This document shows positions 13,827-20,107 of a DNA stretch of 22,980 nt, one piece after another. The stretch comes from an uncultured Christensenellaceae bacterium. Lineage in GTDB: Bacteria; Bacillota; Clostridia; Christensenellales; Borkfalkiaceae. The notes beneath the pieces were generated by a model, which made no database searches, was not told the origin of the DNA, and was given only the letters and a program-made list of their open reading frames with translations. The stretch is from assembly GCA_910589015.1 (NCBI GenBank), contig CAJUSA010000019.1, positions 9,620-32,599 on the forward strand. The letters are read 5' to 3'. A program made the position numbers and the translations under genes. Position 1 is the stretch's first letter; each line of letters begins with the position of its first letter.

Positions 13827-14490
13827 TTTGCACCTCCTTGGCTTTTATTCCTTTTATCGCTTGCAACACTGCCGCCAGCATAGGAATAACTATTGTATTT
13901 CCCGCTTGCTTGTAGAGTTGTGAGCTTGCTTTGTCTCTGCCCTTGTAGTGCTTTTCTTCGAGTGCTTTCTTCGCCGTCTCGAATTGCTCATCCGTAAATC
14001 CAAATAACCGCCAGCACTCTTTCGGGGTCAGCTTCCGTACCAGACACGGCTTGCCGTCGATGATTACGATGTAATCGTCCGGAAACTCCCCCGTTTCAGT
14101 GTCACGCTCTATCACGACGTTGTCTTTCTGAACGGATGTTATGGTGTTTGTGCATTGGTCGGCTCTGATTTCCAGCATCTGCACCGTGGGTGCGCCCGCT
14201 GTCCTGTCGCTTGGATTCTCCGGGTTTCTGCCCCGTAATGCCCCCACTACGAACACGTTTTCCTGAAAGGTATTCGCGGTTACCGTAGGCACGACGTTGC
14301 CGTCTCTGATGCCACCGTCGTTCTTTCCGCGCGGTCTCTGCAATATCTTGACCTCGGTGTTCCCGCCCGCTCCCGTGGGTATTGTGGGGCATACGCCGTC
14401 TTCGTCGTAAACTCGCCGACTGATGTCGTGCATCTTGTCCCATTTGTCTCCGACCAGCATTCCGACCGGCTTTAATTCTTTTTCACTCAT
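13819..14490 (-). CDS. C5-cytosine methyltransferase, C-terminal subunit (motifs IX-X)
   Basis: A 223-residue protein carrying the second part of a C5-cytosine methyltransferase. Residues 1-135 hold target-recognition-type repeats (VYDEDGVCPTIPTGAGGN, GNVVPTVTANTF, QCTNTITSVQKDNVV). Motif IX is VRKLTPKECWRLFGF (151-165) and motif X is QLYKQAGNTIVIPML (191-205). It lacks the SAM and catalytic motifs, which lie in the upstream gene. The ATG at 14488-14490 has AGGAGG eight bases upstream, and the upstream TAA overlaps that site, in the same frame. Two-chain C5 methylases split after motif VIII are known (M.AquI), so this is likely the beta subunit of an active enzyme rather than a pseudogene fragment. 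Confidence 0.85.
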   Translation of the reverse strand: MSEKELKPVGMLVGDKWDKMHDISRRVYDEDGVCPTIPTGAGGNTEVKILQRPRGKNDGGIRDGNVVPTVTANTFQENVFVVGALRGRNPENPSDRTAGAPTVQMLEIRADQCTNTITSVQKDNVVIERDTETGEFPDDYIVIIDGKPCLVRKLTPKECWRLFGFTDEQFETAKKALEEKHYKGRDKASSQLYKQAGNTIVIPMLAAVLQAIKGIKAKEVQNG

Positions 14491-14496
14491 TCTCGG

Positions 14497-15312
14497 TTAC
14501 CTCCTGCACGACGATGTCCCATCGGTGCTTTTCGTCTCGGCTTCCGCGTCCTCCGACACGAATAGCGCGACACACGTCGGTTCTTTGAATTCTCGCGCTG
14601 TTAAGGTTCGACAAATCGTCCCCCCCCCCGCGTGTACTATGGAGTGATTCCGATGGCAGAAGTTGCTCTCCAACCGCGACTGTATTGCGTCTGCTTTGAT
14701 GTAGTATTTTCGGTCTACCACCGGTTCGAGCAGGTCTTTTAGCTTCAATTCCAGCGGTATCGGTTTCGGGAACGCGAACCCTTCGGTATCGTTCAAAATC
14801 GAGACGGCTATCACTCTTTCGCGGTTCTGCGGCATCCCGTATCCGGTTGCGTTCAAAACTTGCCAGTATGTCGTGTATCCCAGCTCTTCGAGTTGTTTGA
14901 GCCATTCGTCGAAATGCGGTTTGAATTTCTTTTGCACCAGTGCTTTTACGTTTTCCATCAAAAGATATTTAGGCGGCGACCCCCCCCCATTTTTGGTGTA
15001 GGCTCTGAGCAGTCGGCGCACCTCCCACAGTAGGCTGCTCCGCGTTCCGCTTCCCTCGGCGAACCCCTTTTGTTTTCCAGCGTTGCTTATGTCGGTGCAG
15101 GGGAAGCTGTAAGTCAGCAGGTCGCATTCCGGGAGCCGCTCCACTTTCGTGATGTCGCTCGGCTTGTAGTCCGTTCCGTGTATGGCGTTGTATGCGGTTA
15201 CGCAGTACGGGTCAATCTCTACGATTCCGACTGATTTCCACTCTGCACCTATGTGGTCGAGAGCGGCTGCCTGTGCGCCTATTCCGGCGAAAAGCTCTAC
15301 TACCCTCAGCAT
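14497..15312 (-). CDS. C5-cytosine methyltransferase, N-terminal catalytic subunit (motifs I-VIII)
   Basis: A 271-residue protein with motif I VELFAGIGAQ (5-14), the catalytic Cys72 in SFPCTDIS (motif IV), ENV at 120-122 (motif VI) and QNRERVI at 162-168 (motif VIII), then the beginning of the target-recognition region. It would transfer methyl groups to cytosine C5 in phage DNA once paired with the C-terminal subunit. ATG at 15310-15312 overlaps the metK stop (ATGCTGA), with AGAGGTG upstream; the longer frame is metK shadow. Two G tracts lie in the coding strand: nine G encode Gly109-111 and ten G encode Gly229-231, either of which could switch the gene off by slippage. SAM synthetase is encoded immediately upstream. 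Confidence 0.88.
   Translation of the reverse strand: MLRVVELFAGIGAQAAALDHIGAEWKSVGIVEIDPYCVTAYNAIHGTDYKPSDITKVERLPECDLLTYSFPCTDISNAGKQKGFAEGSGTRSSLLWEVRRLLRAYTKNGGGSPPKYLLMENVKALVQKKFKPHFDEWLKQLEELGYTTYWQVLNATGYGMPQNRERVIAVSILNDTEGFAFPKPIPLELKLKDLLEPVVDRKYYIKADAIQSRLESNFCHRNHSIVHAGGGTICRTLTAREFKEPTCVALFVSEDAEAETKSTDGTSSCRR
14620..14629. repeat. Homopolymer tract C10 (G10 on coding strand)
   Basis: Longest homopolymer in the window, inside the methyltransferase N-terminal subunit (HAGGGT). In frame as given; one base more or less would truncate or alter the target-recognition region. Confidence 0.9.
14980..14988. repeat. Homopolymer tract C9 (G9 on coding strand)
   Basis: Nine G on the coding strand encode Gly109-111 of the methyltransferase N-terminal subunit, between catalytic motifs IV and VI. 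Slippage would abolish the enzyme. Confidence 0.9.
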
Positions 15313-16454
15313 TCGTGCATCACCTCTTTTACGGCGGTTTTCAGCCTCGTTACGGTCGCCTTGTCGACGAATTCCCACGGGTATCCCTTGTCGCATCCGA
15401 AATGTCCGTATATCGCCGTGTGCTTGTAGCCTATGTCTTTCAGCTTAAGCTGCCGTATGATGCCCGCAGGCGTAAGGTCAAACGCCTTACTTATCGCTTC
15501 GGCGATGTACCTATCCGGGGTGGTCGTCCAAGTCCCGAACGTATCCACGTTGACTGCAGTGGGTTGCGCTCTGCCTATTGCGTAGGCGATTGCCACCTCG
15601 CATTTGTCGGCAAGGTCGGCTTTTACTATCGCGTTGGCAATGTAACGCGCCATATACGCGCCGGAGCGGTCAACCTTCGAAGGGTCTTTCCCGCTCATCG
15701 CGCCGCCGCCATGATGCGCAATGCCGCCGTAAGTATCAACCATCAGCTTGCGTCCGGTCAGTCCCGTGTCGGCTTCGAACCCGCCTTTGACGAACCGTCC
15801 GCTGGGGTTGATTATAATTTCGGTCTTGCTTATATCGAAATCGCAGAGCGCGGGTTTGATTATCAATTCGCGCACCCCGTCTCTCAATGCGTCGAGGTCT
15901 GCATCTGCATCGTGCTGAACCGAAACCAGCACCGACGCTATGTATCTGAATTTGTCGTCTTCGCCGTATGCGACCGTTACCTGCGCTTTCCCATCCGCGC
16001 CCACTTTCAACTCGTTACGGCTCTCGCGCATCCGCATAAGGTTATCGGTCAGTCGGTGCGCAAGGTCGGTGGCAAGCGGCAATTGCGACAGCGTATCGTT
16101 CGTTGCGTAGCCGTACACTATGCCTTGGTCTCCCGCGCCTTGTTCGTGAGTCTCGCTCTCGTCGACCGCTTGTTTGATGTCCGGGCTTTGCGCGAAGATA
16201 TCGTCTACGAAGCTGTCAGGCGGCTCGTAGCCGATTTGCTTGATGGCTTTTTCCGCTACCGCTTGGTAGTCCACTTTTGCTTTTGTCGTTATTTCGCCGG
16301 CAATCATCAGCACCTCGTGCGAGAGCATAACCTCACAGGCCACTCTGCTTTCGCGGTCTTGCGCCATGCATTCGTCAAGGATGCAGTCCGCGATGTAATC
16401 GGCTAATTTGTCCGGATGCCCAGCTGTTACGCTTTCTGCTGTTATAAATTTCAT
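15306..16454 (-). CDS. metK: S-adenosylmethionine synthetase
   Basis: A 382-residue methionine adenosyltransferase, making SAM from methionine and ATP. Full-length signatures are present: TAESVTAGHPDKLADYIAD near the N-terminus, the GAGDQGIVYGYA motif at 106-117, NPSGRFVKGGFEADTGLTGRK, and the phosphate-binding GGGAMSGKDPSKVDRSGAYMARYIA. Catalytic His, Lys and Asp positions appear conserved, so it is expected to be active. GAGGGAG precedes the ATG, which overlaps the stop of the preceding gene (ATGA). The stop overlaps the start of the C5-methylase gene. The tight linkage suggests it supplies methyl donor for phage DNA methylation or restores SAM if host defence depletes it. metK is normally a host housekeeping gene. 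Confidence 0.95.
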   Translation of the reverse strand: MKFITAESVTAGHPDKLADYIADCILDECMAQDRESRVACEVMLSHEVLMIAGEITTKAKVDYQAVAEKAIKQIGYEPPDSFVDDIFAQSPDIKQAVDESETHEQGAGDQGIVYGYATNDTLSQLPLATDLAHRLTDNLMRMRESRNELKVGADGKAQVTVAYGEDDKFRYIASVLVSVQHDADADLDALRDGVRELIIKPALCDFDISKTEIIINPSGRFVKGGFEADTGLTGRKLMVDTYGGIAHHGGGAMSGKDPSKVDRSGAYMARYIANAIVKADLADKCEVAIAYAIGRAQPTAVNVDTFGTWTTTPDRYIAEAISKAFDLTPAGIIRQLKLKDIGYKHTAIYGHFGCDKGYPWEFVDKATVTRLKTAVKEVMHEC

Positions 16455-16840
16455 TGTGTATCTCCCTCGGTCTGCTCGGCTTGGAGCAGCCGGTCAATCT
16501 CTGCGATGTCGTTCTTAAATTTCGCCATCGTTTCTTCGTGGTTACGTACCTCTTCGCGCATCGCGTTCTCGGTCTGCGCTTTGTATGCTTTCAACGCCTC
16601 ACGGATTATCGCGCTATGCGGCAAAGGTGCGCTTGGCTCTTTTTCTTCGTTCGGGGGTTGGGGGGGGGACTGGGTGCGTTTGCCTCTCGGCAATTCTCGC
16701 CAGCTGATGCCTCCCTCGACCAGTATTTTCTTGATGTCTTCCGGGGTACAGAGATTGAGCTGCGCCAGTATGCCGACTTGCTTCTTTTTGTCCTTGGCTT
16801 CCTTGTAGCTTCTGACTATTTCGTGTGCCGTCATTTCCAT
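16451..16840 (-). CDS. Hypothetical phage protein (129 aa) with Pro-rich linker
   Basis: A 129-residue protein. The N-terminal 45 residues (AHEIVRSYKEAKDKKKQVGILAQLNLCTPEDIKKIL) resemble a helix-turn-helix-like unit common in small phage proteins. A charged, Pro-rich linker follows (QSPPQPPNEEKEPSAPL), then a long helix rich in Glu, Lys and Ala, probably a coiled coil (about 78-122). AAGGAGG lies before the ATG and overlaps the stop of the preceding gene. A C9 run on the coding strand encodes the Ser-Pro-Pro of the linker, so the C-terminal coiled coil could be switched by slippage. A DNA-binding dimer is plausible but unproven. Confidence 0.7.
   Translation of the reverse strand: MEMTAHEIVRSYKEAKDKKKQVGILAQLNLCTPEDIKKILVEGGISWRELPRGKRTQSPPQPPNEEKEPSAPLPHSAIIREALKAYKAQTENAMREEVRNHEETMAKFKNDIAEIDRLLQAEQTEGDTQ
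16660..16668. repeat. Homopolymer tract G9 (C9 on coding strand)
   Basis: Nine G on the plus strand, preceded after TT by a further GGGGG. Encodes part of the Pro-rich linker of the 129-residue protein. This is the only tract with C rather than G on the coding strand. Confidence 0.9.
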
Positions 16841-16843
16841 GCC

Positions 16844-17056
16844 TTACCTCCTTCGCCTGCTCGCCGATTTTAATGTGTCGGGATTTACCGCCGTTACTTT
16901 GATGTCGAATTTGGCTTCCACGGTGATGCATTTCTCGGCGCAACGGCGCACCAGCTCCGCCTCTAACACACCGCCTATGCTCTCAACCACGCCCTTAGCG
17001 GCTACCATCAGCGCGGTCTCTTCGATTGCCTTGTATGCGTCCTTATCAATCGCCAT
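16844..17056 (-). CDS. Hypothetical protein (70 aa)
   Basis: A 70-residue protein with helical N-terminal half (YKAIEETALMVAAKGVVESIGGVLEAELVRRCAEK), a short strand pair (ITVEAKFDIKVTAV) and a basic end (SASRRRR). No family recognised. The ATG follows GGGAGG and lies 11 bases inside the end of the SSB gene. A helix-plus-basic-tail protein next to SSB might bind nucleic acid or SSB; this is inference from position only. Confidence 0.65.
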   Translation of the reverse strand: MAIDKDAYKAIEETALMVAAKGVVESIGGVLEAELVRRCAEKCITVEAKFDIKVTAVNPDTLKSASRRRR

Positions 17057-17702
17057 CGTTCGCGTCCTCCCACAGTTTCAATTCGTTTTCGTCGTCAGTC
17101 GCCATAATTTGTGAAATCGAAACCTCATAGGCTGTTCTGGTCTCTTTGTTTCCGTCCGTCAGTGTCTTTTCGTATTCGCGGCTTTGAATTCGTCCGAGTA
17201 TCTGCACTCGGTCTCCGGTCGATAAACCGCTTACAAAACGAGCGTTTCGCCCCCATGCTATGGCGGGTATGTAGTCCGATTTGTTGTAGGCGCGGTTTAC
17301 GGCTATCAGCACGTCGGCAATCTCGCGGTTGAACGGCGTTGTCCTGTAGGTCGGCTTTTTGCAAATATACCCGGCAAGTGCCACGATGTTTGTTTTGTCG
17401 CCCTTAGGCTCATCCAGCAATTCGAGGATGAACACGTAAAGCTGAAGGCGCGATTTGCCGTCTATGATTTTGTTGTAAGAACGGAATTGCCCCAGCGCAT
17501 GAATGGTCTTTCCCTCTGCCCAGTCTTTCGGCATGATGCGTTCGGAAATGACGACGGGGAGCGTGTCGTGCGTTCCGGAAAGGCGGGCGATTCTCACTTT
17601 GCACTCGTAGAATTTTTCGCCGTAGCTTTCGTGCGAGAACACGCTTTCGCTTGCAATCTCGCCGCTGATATAGGTTTTGTTGTTCTGCTTATTTTCTGCC
17701 AT
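17046..17702 (-). CDS. Single-stranded DNA-binding protein with tandem OB folds
   Basis: A 218-residue protein with two consecutive OB-fold-like units. The first (about 8-95) holds FYECKVRIARLSGTHDTLPVVISER and KTIHALGQFRSYNKI. The second (about 105-200) holds NIVALAGYICKKPTYRTTPFNREIADVLIAVNRAY, YIPAIAWGRNARF and GDRVQILGRIQSREYEK, the typical SSB strand pattern. It would coat single-stranded phage DNA. AAAGAGG precedes the ATG. It overlaps the HNH gene by 14 bases and the next gene by 11. The window also encodes a DUF2815 ssDNA-binding protein, so the two may act at different steps or strands. Confidence 0.82.
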   Translation of the reverse strand: MAENKQNNKTYISGEIASESVFSHESYGEKFYECKVRIARLSGTHDTLPVVISERIMPKDWAEGKTIHALGQFRSYNKIIDGKSRLQLYVFILELLDEPKGDKTNIVALAGYICKKPTYRTTPFNREIADVLIAVNRAYNKSDYIPAIAWGRNARFVSGLSTGDRVQILGRIQSREYEKTLTDGNKETRTAYEVSISQIMATDDENELKLWEDANDGD

Positions 17703-18501
17703 TTGATTTTCCTCTTTTCTTTGATTTCTTTGCCGCTTGCGCGGTTTGGTGTTTCAGTTTTGCGATTAGTATCGCTGTCTCGGTTAGCTCTGCGTCGGTC
17801 TTCAGTAAACCGTAGCGGTTCAAAATTGCAAGCTCTGTCCGCGTTATAATCGTCAAATTTTCAAGTGCCACGTTTTCATGGTTGCCGTCTTTAAACAGAA
17901 CGATTGCGCCTTTAGGTAGGGGGCCGTTAGCGGCTTCCCATATGAGGATGTGTTCCTGTCGCCAGTCTCGCGCCCCTTCGCCCAGCTTTCGCCATAGGTA
18001 TCCGTCAGATTTCATCAGCACCGTTCCTATCGGCTGTTTGTTGTACGGGGTGTGTCCTTTGCTGAACCAGCTTTTTTCACATCCGGGCGGGCAGTAGCCT
18101 TTTTTGCCTTTGTTTGGCGGTATCGCTCCCGGTTTAATTCGACAGTCGCGGCCGTTGCGGAGTTTGAACCTCGACGTATACGCTTTTATTTGCTCCGTCG
18201 TATAATCCGTTCCGAATTGCCCATTCAGCAAGTTTGCCAGCTCTTTCATCGACCGCCCCGTCACGTTCTCGCGTATAAACTGTGCAATTTCGGGCGGGTA
18301 TCGTTTCGACGGTCGTTGAAGGGGTTTATGCCATAATCCGTTTGTCAATTTGTGATTGCTCGCGTAGGCGTGTATTTGGCTTGTCGTCATTTCGATACCG
18401 AATGTTGCGCTTACCAACTCTGCCAGTTCGGAGTAATGCTTACCTTGCACGTTCTCAGCTATAAAGGCTTGCATCTCCGGCGTGTAGATTCTACGCGGCA
18501 T
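17689..18501 (-). CDS. HNH endonuclease with duplicated helix-turn-helix repeats
   Basis: A 270-residue protein. Two tandem repeats of about 50 residues begin it: 6-55 (YTPEMQAFIAENVQGK ... ASNHKLTNG) and 68-116 (YPPEIAQFIRENVTGR ... TSRFKLRNG), each a predicted DNA-binding helical unit. A linker with Cys and Gly (KKGYCPPGCEKSWF) leads to the HNH core GYLWRKL, RQEHILIWEAANGPLPKG, FKDGNHENVALENL. The end is Lys-rich. This is a mobile endonuclease or a phage DNA-cutting enzyme. The ribosome site is AGGT preceded by G9 (18511-18519). TAATG-type proximity to the preceding gene suggests coupling. Confidence 0.88.
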   Translation of the reverse strand: MPRRIYTPEMQAFIAENVQGKHYSELAELVSATFGIEMTTSQIHAYASNHKLTNGLWHKPLQRPSKRYPPEIAQFIRENVTGRSMKELANLLNGQFGTDYTTEQIKAYTSRFKLRNGRDCRIKPGAIPPNKGKKGYCPPGCEKSWFSKGHTPYNKQPIGTVLMKSDGYLWRKLGEGARDWRQEHILIWEAANGPLPKGAIVLFKDGNHENVALENLTIITRTELAILNRYGLLKTDAELTETAILIAKLKHQTAQAAKKSKKRGKSNGRK

Positions 18502-18504
18502 TAG

Positions 18505-18807
18505 CTACCTCCCCCCCCCACCGAGAAGTCCTTTCCTCTCGACGGGTTCGTCTTTACCGCGTAGTCCGTATCGGAGCATTCCCGGAAGCGGCACCTCGTC
18601 TCCGTCCGGAGTCGTGTAGCCGTACTCGTTGACGAGTTGCATCGTCTTAAGCGCAAGCTCTCCGTTTCGGATAACTGTCTCCGCGACCTTTGTAACTGCC
18701 TGCGCTTTGTTGATTTCGCGCTGGAGCTGCTCATCGGATAGGTCATCGTTTGTGATGGCATCTAACGCGCTGAACAGGTATTCATTAAGGTCTGCAAGTG
18801 AATTCAT
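18505..18807 (-). CDS. Hypothetical phage protein (100 aa)
   Basis: A 100-residue protein resembling a small protein widespread in phages of Gram-positive bacteria (NSLADLNEYLFSALDAITNDDLSDEQLQREINKAQAVTKVAETVIRNGELALKTM), often encoded just before an HNH endonuclease gene, as here. It is helical with an N-terminal amphipathic pair. The function is unknown. AAGGAGGT precedes the ATG. The end of the gene contains G9: read as given the protein ends LLGGGGR then TAG. A one-base change would give different short tails and shift the overlap with the next ATG. Confidence 0.75.
   Translation of the reverse strand: MNSLADLNEYLFSALDAITNDDLSDEQLQREINKAQAVTKVAETVIRNGELALKTMQLVNEYGYTTPDGDEVPLPGMLRYGLRGKDEPVERKGLLGGGGR
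18511..18519. repeat. Homopolymer tract C9 (G9 on coding strand)
   Basis: Nine G on the minus strand form the last Gly codons of the 100-residue protein and at the same time extend the Shine-Dalgarno (G9 then AGG, six bases from ATG) of the HNH gene. It affects the C-terminus of one gene and initiation of the next. Confidence 0.9.
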
Positions 18808-18830
18808 ATTTACCTCCTTGGTTTTCGGTG

Positions 18831-18846
18831 ACGCCCTTGCGGGCGT
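18831..18846 (-). repeat. Intergenic hairpin A (ACGCCC-GCAA-GGGCGT)
   Basis: A perfect 6-bp stem with a GCAA (GNRA) loop on the minus-strand RNA. It lies in the 65-base gap between two small early genes. The sequence with flanks is nearly identical to the hairpin at 19894-19909. No U run follows, so it is not an intrinsic terminator; it may protect or process the mRNA. Confidence 0.7.
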
Positions 18847-18872
18847 TTCGGTCGGTTACCGTCCGGCTCTCG

Positions 18873-19103
18873 TCAGACCGAAGTTTCTATCATAATCTCG
18901 CCGCGATTGCGTCCCGCCATACCGCCGCGCTCGGCGTATTTTATCGCTTGGCTTTTGGTATCGTGTCGTGCGCTTTCGTAGGCATTGAATTTGTTTACGG
19001 TGCATCTCGTGTTCGGGGCGGGTTCGACTATCAACGTCCCGAAGGAGCTGTGCCAGCCAGTCGAGGTTTTCTCAATTCGCCATACGTTCTTTACTGTCGT
19101 CAT
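18873..19103 (-). CDS. Hypothetical protein (76 aa)
   Basis: A 76-residue protein of unknown function with a strand-rich N-terminal half (VKNVWRIEKTSTGWHSSFGTLIVEP) and a middle containing KFNAYESARHDTKSQAIKYAERGG. The order of strand, strand, then helix with Ala/Arg/Lys is that of small phage DUF2188-like folds, but similarity is weak. The ATG at 19101-19103 was taken because AGGGGGTG is at correct distance; the in-frame GTG two codons earlier is too close to it. It starts nine bases after the preceding gene. Confidence 0.65.
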   Translation of the reverse strand: MTTVKNVWRIEKTSTGWHSSFGTLIVEPAPNTRCTVNKFNAYESARHDTKSQAIKYAERGGMAGRNRGEIMIETSV

Positions 19104-19112
19104 GCGCACCCC

Positions 19113-19400
19113 CTATTCTTCCATCCCGGCAAATCTCGGCAGAAACCGATTATCGAAGGTCTTGTTTACCCTGTCGATGTGGTTTTGAATTTCAATGAAG
19201 TCGTGCGCGAAATTGAAAGCATCGGCGTTCAGCCAGTCGGCAAGTCTAATGTTGAAATGTTCGGCGGCGAGGTCTACGTCCATTTGAGCGGTTATTCTCG
19301 AACCGCGTCTGATGCCCATTTCCTCGGCTCTGGTGCATATTCTTGCTATCAAGTTCAGTCTCTCGATTGCCTTATCGGATGCGGTTTGCTTAGCGTTCAT
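19113..19400 (-). CDS. Hypothetical phage protein (95 aa, possibly DUF6874)
   Basis: A 95-residue protein. The stretch RITAQMDVDLAAEHFNIRLADWLNADAFNFAHDFIEIQNHIDRV, followed by DNRFLPRFAG, resembles the phage family DUF6874, whose function is unknown. GGAGG lies seven bases before the ATG, which overlaps the stop of the preceding gene (ATGA). Family assignment is from memory of the NFAHD pattern and should be taken as tentative. Confidence 0.68.
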   Translation of the reverse strand: MNAKQTASDKAIERLNLIARICTRAEEMGIRRGSRITAQMDVDLAAEHFNIRLADWLNADAFNFAHDFIEIQNHIDRVNKTFDNRFLPRFAGMEE

Positions 19401-19615
19401 TTGTTATCCTCCGAGTCTTGTAAATATTTTTTGAGGAATTCTTCCGGGTCCATCGTTTCGTAGTCATCCTCAGCGTCGCTATCGTAGCAGTCACTTTCTC
19501 GTTCGTATTCGTCGTAGCGGTCGTTTTCAGCTTCAAAGTCGTAATATGTGGGGTCGGTGTCTCCGCACCTTCCGTCGCATCTTCCGTTCAAAATGCAATC
19601 ATCGCAAAGGCTCAT
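19397..19615 (-). CDS. Very acidic Cys-containing small protein
   Basis: A 72-residue protein with 26 Asp/Glu and only about 7 Lys/Arg. The N-terminus carries four cysteines (CDDCILNGRCDGRC), which could bind a metal ion. The rest is an acidic, Tyr-rich stretch ending in a short helix (MDPEEFLKKYLQDSED). The charge pattern is that of DNA-mimic or anti-defence proteins, but no known family is recognised. GAGGAGG is upstream inside the preceding gene, and the ATG overlaps its stop. It is expressed early, right behind the early promoter. Confidence 0.68.
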   Translation of the reverse strand: MSLCDDCILNGRCDGRCGDTDPTYYDFEAENDRYDEYERESDCYDSDAEDDYETMDPEEFLKKYLQDSEDNK

Positions 19616-19836
19616 TCGTCATCGTCCTCCTCGTCTTCGTCGTCATAGGAGTCATCTTCGTCGAAGCTGTTTTTCGTGATGCGACCGTAAGTGTAGCCGT
19701 TGTCGTTTTTAAGGTATACCTTTGCGTCTTCGTCGAAGTCTTCGAGGTAGGCTATCAGTTCGCCAACCGTCATCGTCTTTCCGCATTGGTCGGGACTGTA
19801 TCCGTCTCTGCGTCCGTCAATGAATACTTTTGCCAT
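19612..19836 (-). CDS. Hypothetical early protein with acidic tail (74 aa)
   Basis: A 74-residue protein. The core (MTVGELIAYLEDFDEDAKVYLKNDNGYTYGRI) matches a small-protein pattern common in gut phages of unknown function, with a helix followed by strands. The last 17 residues are almost all Asp and Glu. The ATG at 19834-19836 was chosen because GGAGG is eight bases upstream; nine extra codons upstream lack support. It precedes and overlaps the acidic Cys-rich gene. Confidence 0.7.
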   Translation of the reverse strand: MAKVFIDGRRDGYSPDQCGKTMTVGELIAYLEDFDEDAKVYLKNDNGYTYGRITKNSFDEDDSYDDEDEEDDDE

Positions 19837-19893
19837 TTGTGTTTCCTCCGTGTGGCCTGTCATCTTCAGAGCGGGTAGGCCGTCTTCCCGCTG

Positions 19894-19909
19894 ACACCCT
19901 TTCGGGCGT
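19894..19909 (-). repeat. Intergenic hairpin B (ACGCCC-GAAA-GGGTGT)
   Basis: Second copy of the repeated hairpin. The stem keeps its fold through a G-U pair on the minus-strand RNA, and the loop is GAAA, again a GNRA tetraloop. It lies just after the stop of the 59-residue gene. A second weaker stem (GCGGG with CCCGC, 19871-19891) follows in the same gap. Confidence 0.7.
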
Positions 19910-19915
19910 TTCGAC

Positions 19916-20095
19916 TTATAACTCCATGCTGTAGATTGTGATGTATTCCTGTTCGTCGTCTTCGGGTTCGGCGTTGACCAGCACCCTGTGTCCGTTCAGC
20001 GTTGCGCTGAAATGAAAATTGCCTTCGTGCTTGCAGCTCCCTGCATCGAGGTGCAGTGCGTTTTCTATTGCAGTCGTGTGGTTCTTTACTCTCAT
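19916..20095 (-). CDS. Small hypothetical protein (59 aa)
   Basis: A 59-residue frame on the minus strand, starting at the ATG of 20093-20095 and ending in TAA at 19916-19918. The start is preceded by AAGGGAG at good spacing. The protein begins MRVKNHTTAIENALHLD, continues with a strand pair (GNFHFSATLNGHRVLVNAEP) and ends DDEQEYITIYSMEL, so it looks folded rather than random. It fills exactly the space between two other small early genes. The opposite-strand and alternative-frame openings here are longer but lack ribosome sites. Function unknown. Confidence 0.7.
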   Translation of the reverse strand: MRVKNHTTAIENALHLDAGSCKHEGNFHFSATLNGHRVLVNAEPEDDEQEYITIYSMEL

Positions 20096-20107
20096 CTCGT
20101 TTCTCCC

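Noticed and set aside
11825..14499. Stop-codon reassignment (TAA read as an amino acid) to explain the two in-frame splits
   Set aside because: TAA ends several other genes here at the expected point (for example at 16844, 13403-side genes and 10392), and both second halves have their own strong ribosome sites.
13819..14499. Methyltransferase C-terminal half as a pseudogene fragment
   Set aside because: Motifs IX and X are intact, the frame is open throughout, and it has a well-spaced AGGAGG and ATG; split enzymes of this type are known to work.
15192..16406. Long plus-strand open frame of about 404 codons
   Set aside because: It lies antisense to the well-supported metK gene, has no ribosome site and its translation shows no recognisable domain. 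It is a by-product of codon bias in the opposite frame.
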